From Alphaproteobacteria bacterium (GTDB lineage Bacteria > Pseudomonadota > Alphaproteobacteria > Sphingomonadales > Sphingomonadaceae): a stretch of 35,599 bases of DNA. The position numbers and the translations under genes are program-made. A model generated the notes under the pieces. It was given only the letters and a program-made list of their open reading frames with translations. It was not told where the DNA came from and ran no database searches. The stretch is taken from NCBI GenBank assembly GCA_030431875.1, contig JAUIIG010000031.1, positions 1 through 35,599 on the forward strand. Direction: 5' to 3'. Below are positions 35,311 through 35,599 of this stretch, piece by piece. Numbering within the stretch: position 1 is the stretch's first letter; each line of letters opens with the position of its first letter.

Positions 35311-35340
35311 AAAAGGGCCGCCCTTGCGGACGACCCTTTT
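35311..35340 (-). terminator. Intrinsic terminator of rpoZ
   Basis: An AAAAGGG / CCCTTTT outer stem with an inner CCGC / GCGG pair lies 23 bases beyond the rpoZ stop. On the minus strand it ends in a T-run (CCCTTTTCG). It separates rpoZ from the sulfotransferase-like gene. The remaining ~115 bases up to that gene's start hold no feature I can support. Confidence 0.75.
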
Positions 35341-35363
35341 CATGTCAGCGACTGTCGGGCGGC

Positions 35364-35599
35364 TTAGCCGTCGTAGTCGGCACCGATCGAGGTCGAACGG
35401 GTCGGAGCGGCAGCCGAAAGGCGCATGGCTTCGGCCGACTGGCTCAGCGAACCGATTTCATCGGCTTCGTCTTCCTCGTCGGGCAGGATGGTCTGCAGCG
35501 ACTGCACCAGCGATTCCTGCAGGTGCTTGGGCTTGATCGTCTGTTCGGCGATCTCGCGCAGGGCGACGACCGGGTTCTTGTCGCGATCGCGCTCGAGGG
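35364..35599 (-). CDS. rpoZ: RNA polymerase omega subunit, 5' end outside window
   Basis: The visible 77 residues are the C-terminal part of RpoZ, beginning inside [20 protein letters not shown], a diagnostic motif of the omega subunit, and ending SIGADYDG. Omega binds and stabilises the beta-prime subunit of RNA polymerase. The acidic and Ser/Ala-rich tail is typical of alphaproteobacterial forms. The reading frame runs off the right edge, so the start is not seen. Confidence 0.92.
   Translation of the reverse strand, partial: LERDRDKNPVVALREIAEQTIKPKHLQESLVQSLQTILPDEEDEADEIGSLSQSAEAMRLSAAAPTRSTSIGADYDG

Overview
The window is GC-rich, densely packed, and looks like an ordinary chromosomal segment of an alphaproteobacterium. 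I infer Sphingomonadales, probably Erythrobacteraceae, from the gene mix: ftsH, rpoZ, NADP-type gdhA, a short class I mannose-6-phosphate isomerase, a CHASE2 cyclase next to a FecR-like protein, and a TonB receptor with a divergent regulator. This placement rests on remembered gene content, not on a marker gene. I see no tRNA, rRNA, CRISPR array, phage or insertion sequence.

The left half (about 1-15.4 kb) holds the most notable content: two operons that meet tail to tail. The rightward operon encodes the C-terminal part of a cNMP-sensing oxidoreductase with four [4Fe-4S] motifs, a probable di-heme b membrane protein, a membrane-anchored FHA/decaheme cytochrome c, and a class III phosphodiesterase of CpdA type. 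The leftward operon encodes a cytochrome c with five candidate heme sites, a lipoprotein with two GlcG/HbpS-like domains, an outer-membrane beta-barrel, a 1490-residue decaheme cytochrome fused to an LVIVD-type beta-propeller, and a small two-helix membrane protein. Together they carry 24 CXXCH motifs and one CX4CH motif. The set spans cytoplasm, inner membrane, periplasm and outer membrane, so I infer a trans-envelope electron conduit whose donor and acceptor are unknown.

Next to it (15.5-18.5 kb) lie a small secreted FecR-like protein and a CHASE2 class III adenylate/guanylate cyclase. With the cNMP-binding domains and the phosphodiesterase, this gives one locus a possible writer, eraser and reader of a cyclic nucleotide.

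The right half is mostly housekeeping or accessory: gdhA with a strong terminator; manA; a TauE/SafE permease, Tat-exported aminotransferase and secreted NHL protein in one operon; a three-gene operon ending in a small Xre regulator, with a palindrome over its promoter; a TonB receptor divergent from a ToxR-like membrane regulator across a 15-bp palindrome; ftsH; a DUF3667-like protein; a sterol-desaturase-family hydroxylase; an orphan ParA-like ATPase; a sulfotransferase-like protein; and the 3' part of rpoZ. No stretch without a gene exceeds about 220 bases. The longer gaps hold the hairpins, repeats and promoter candidates listed.
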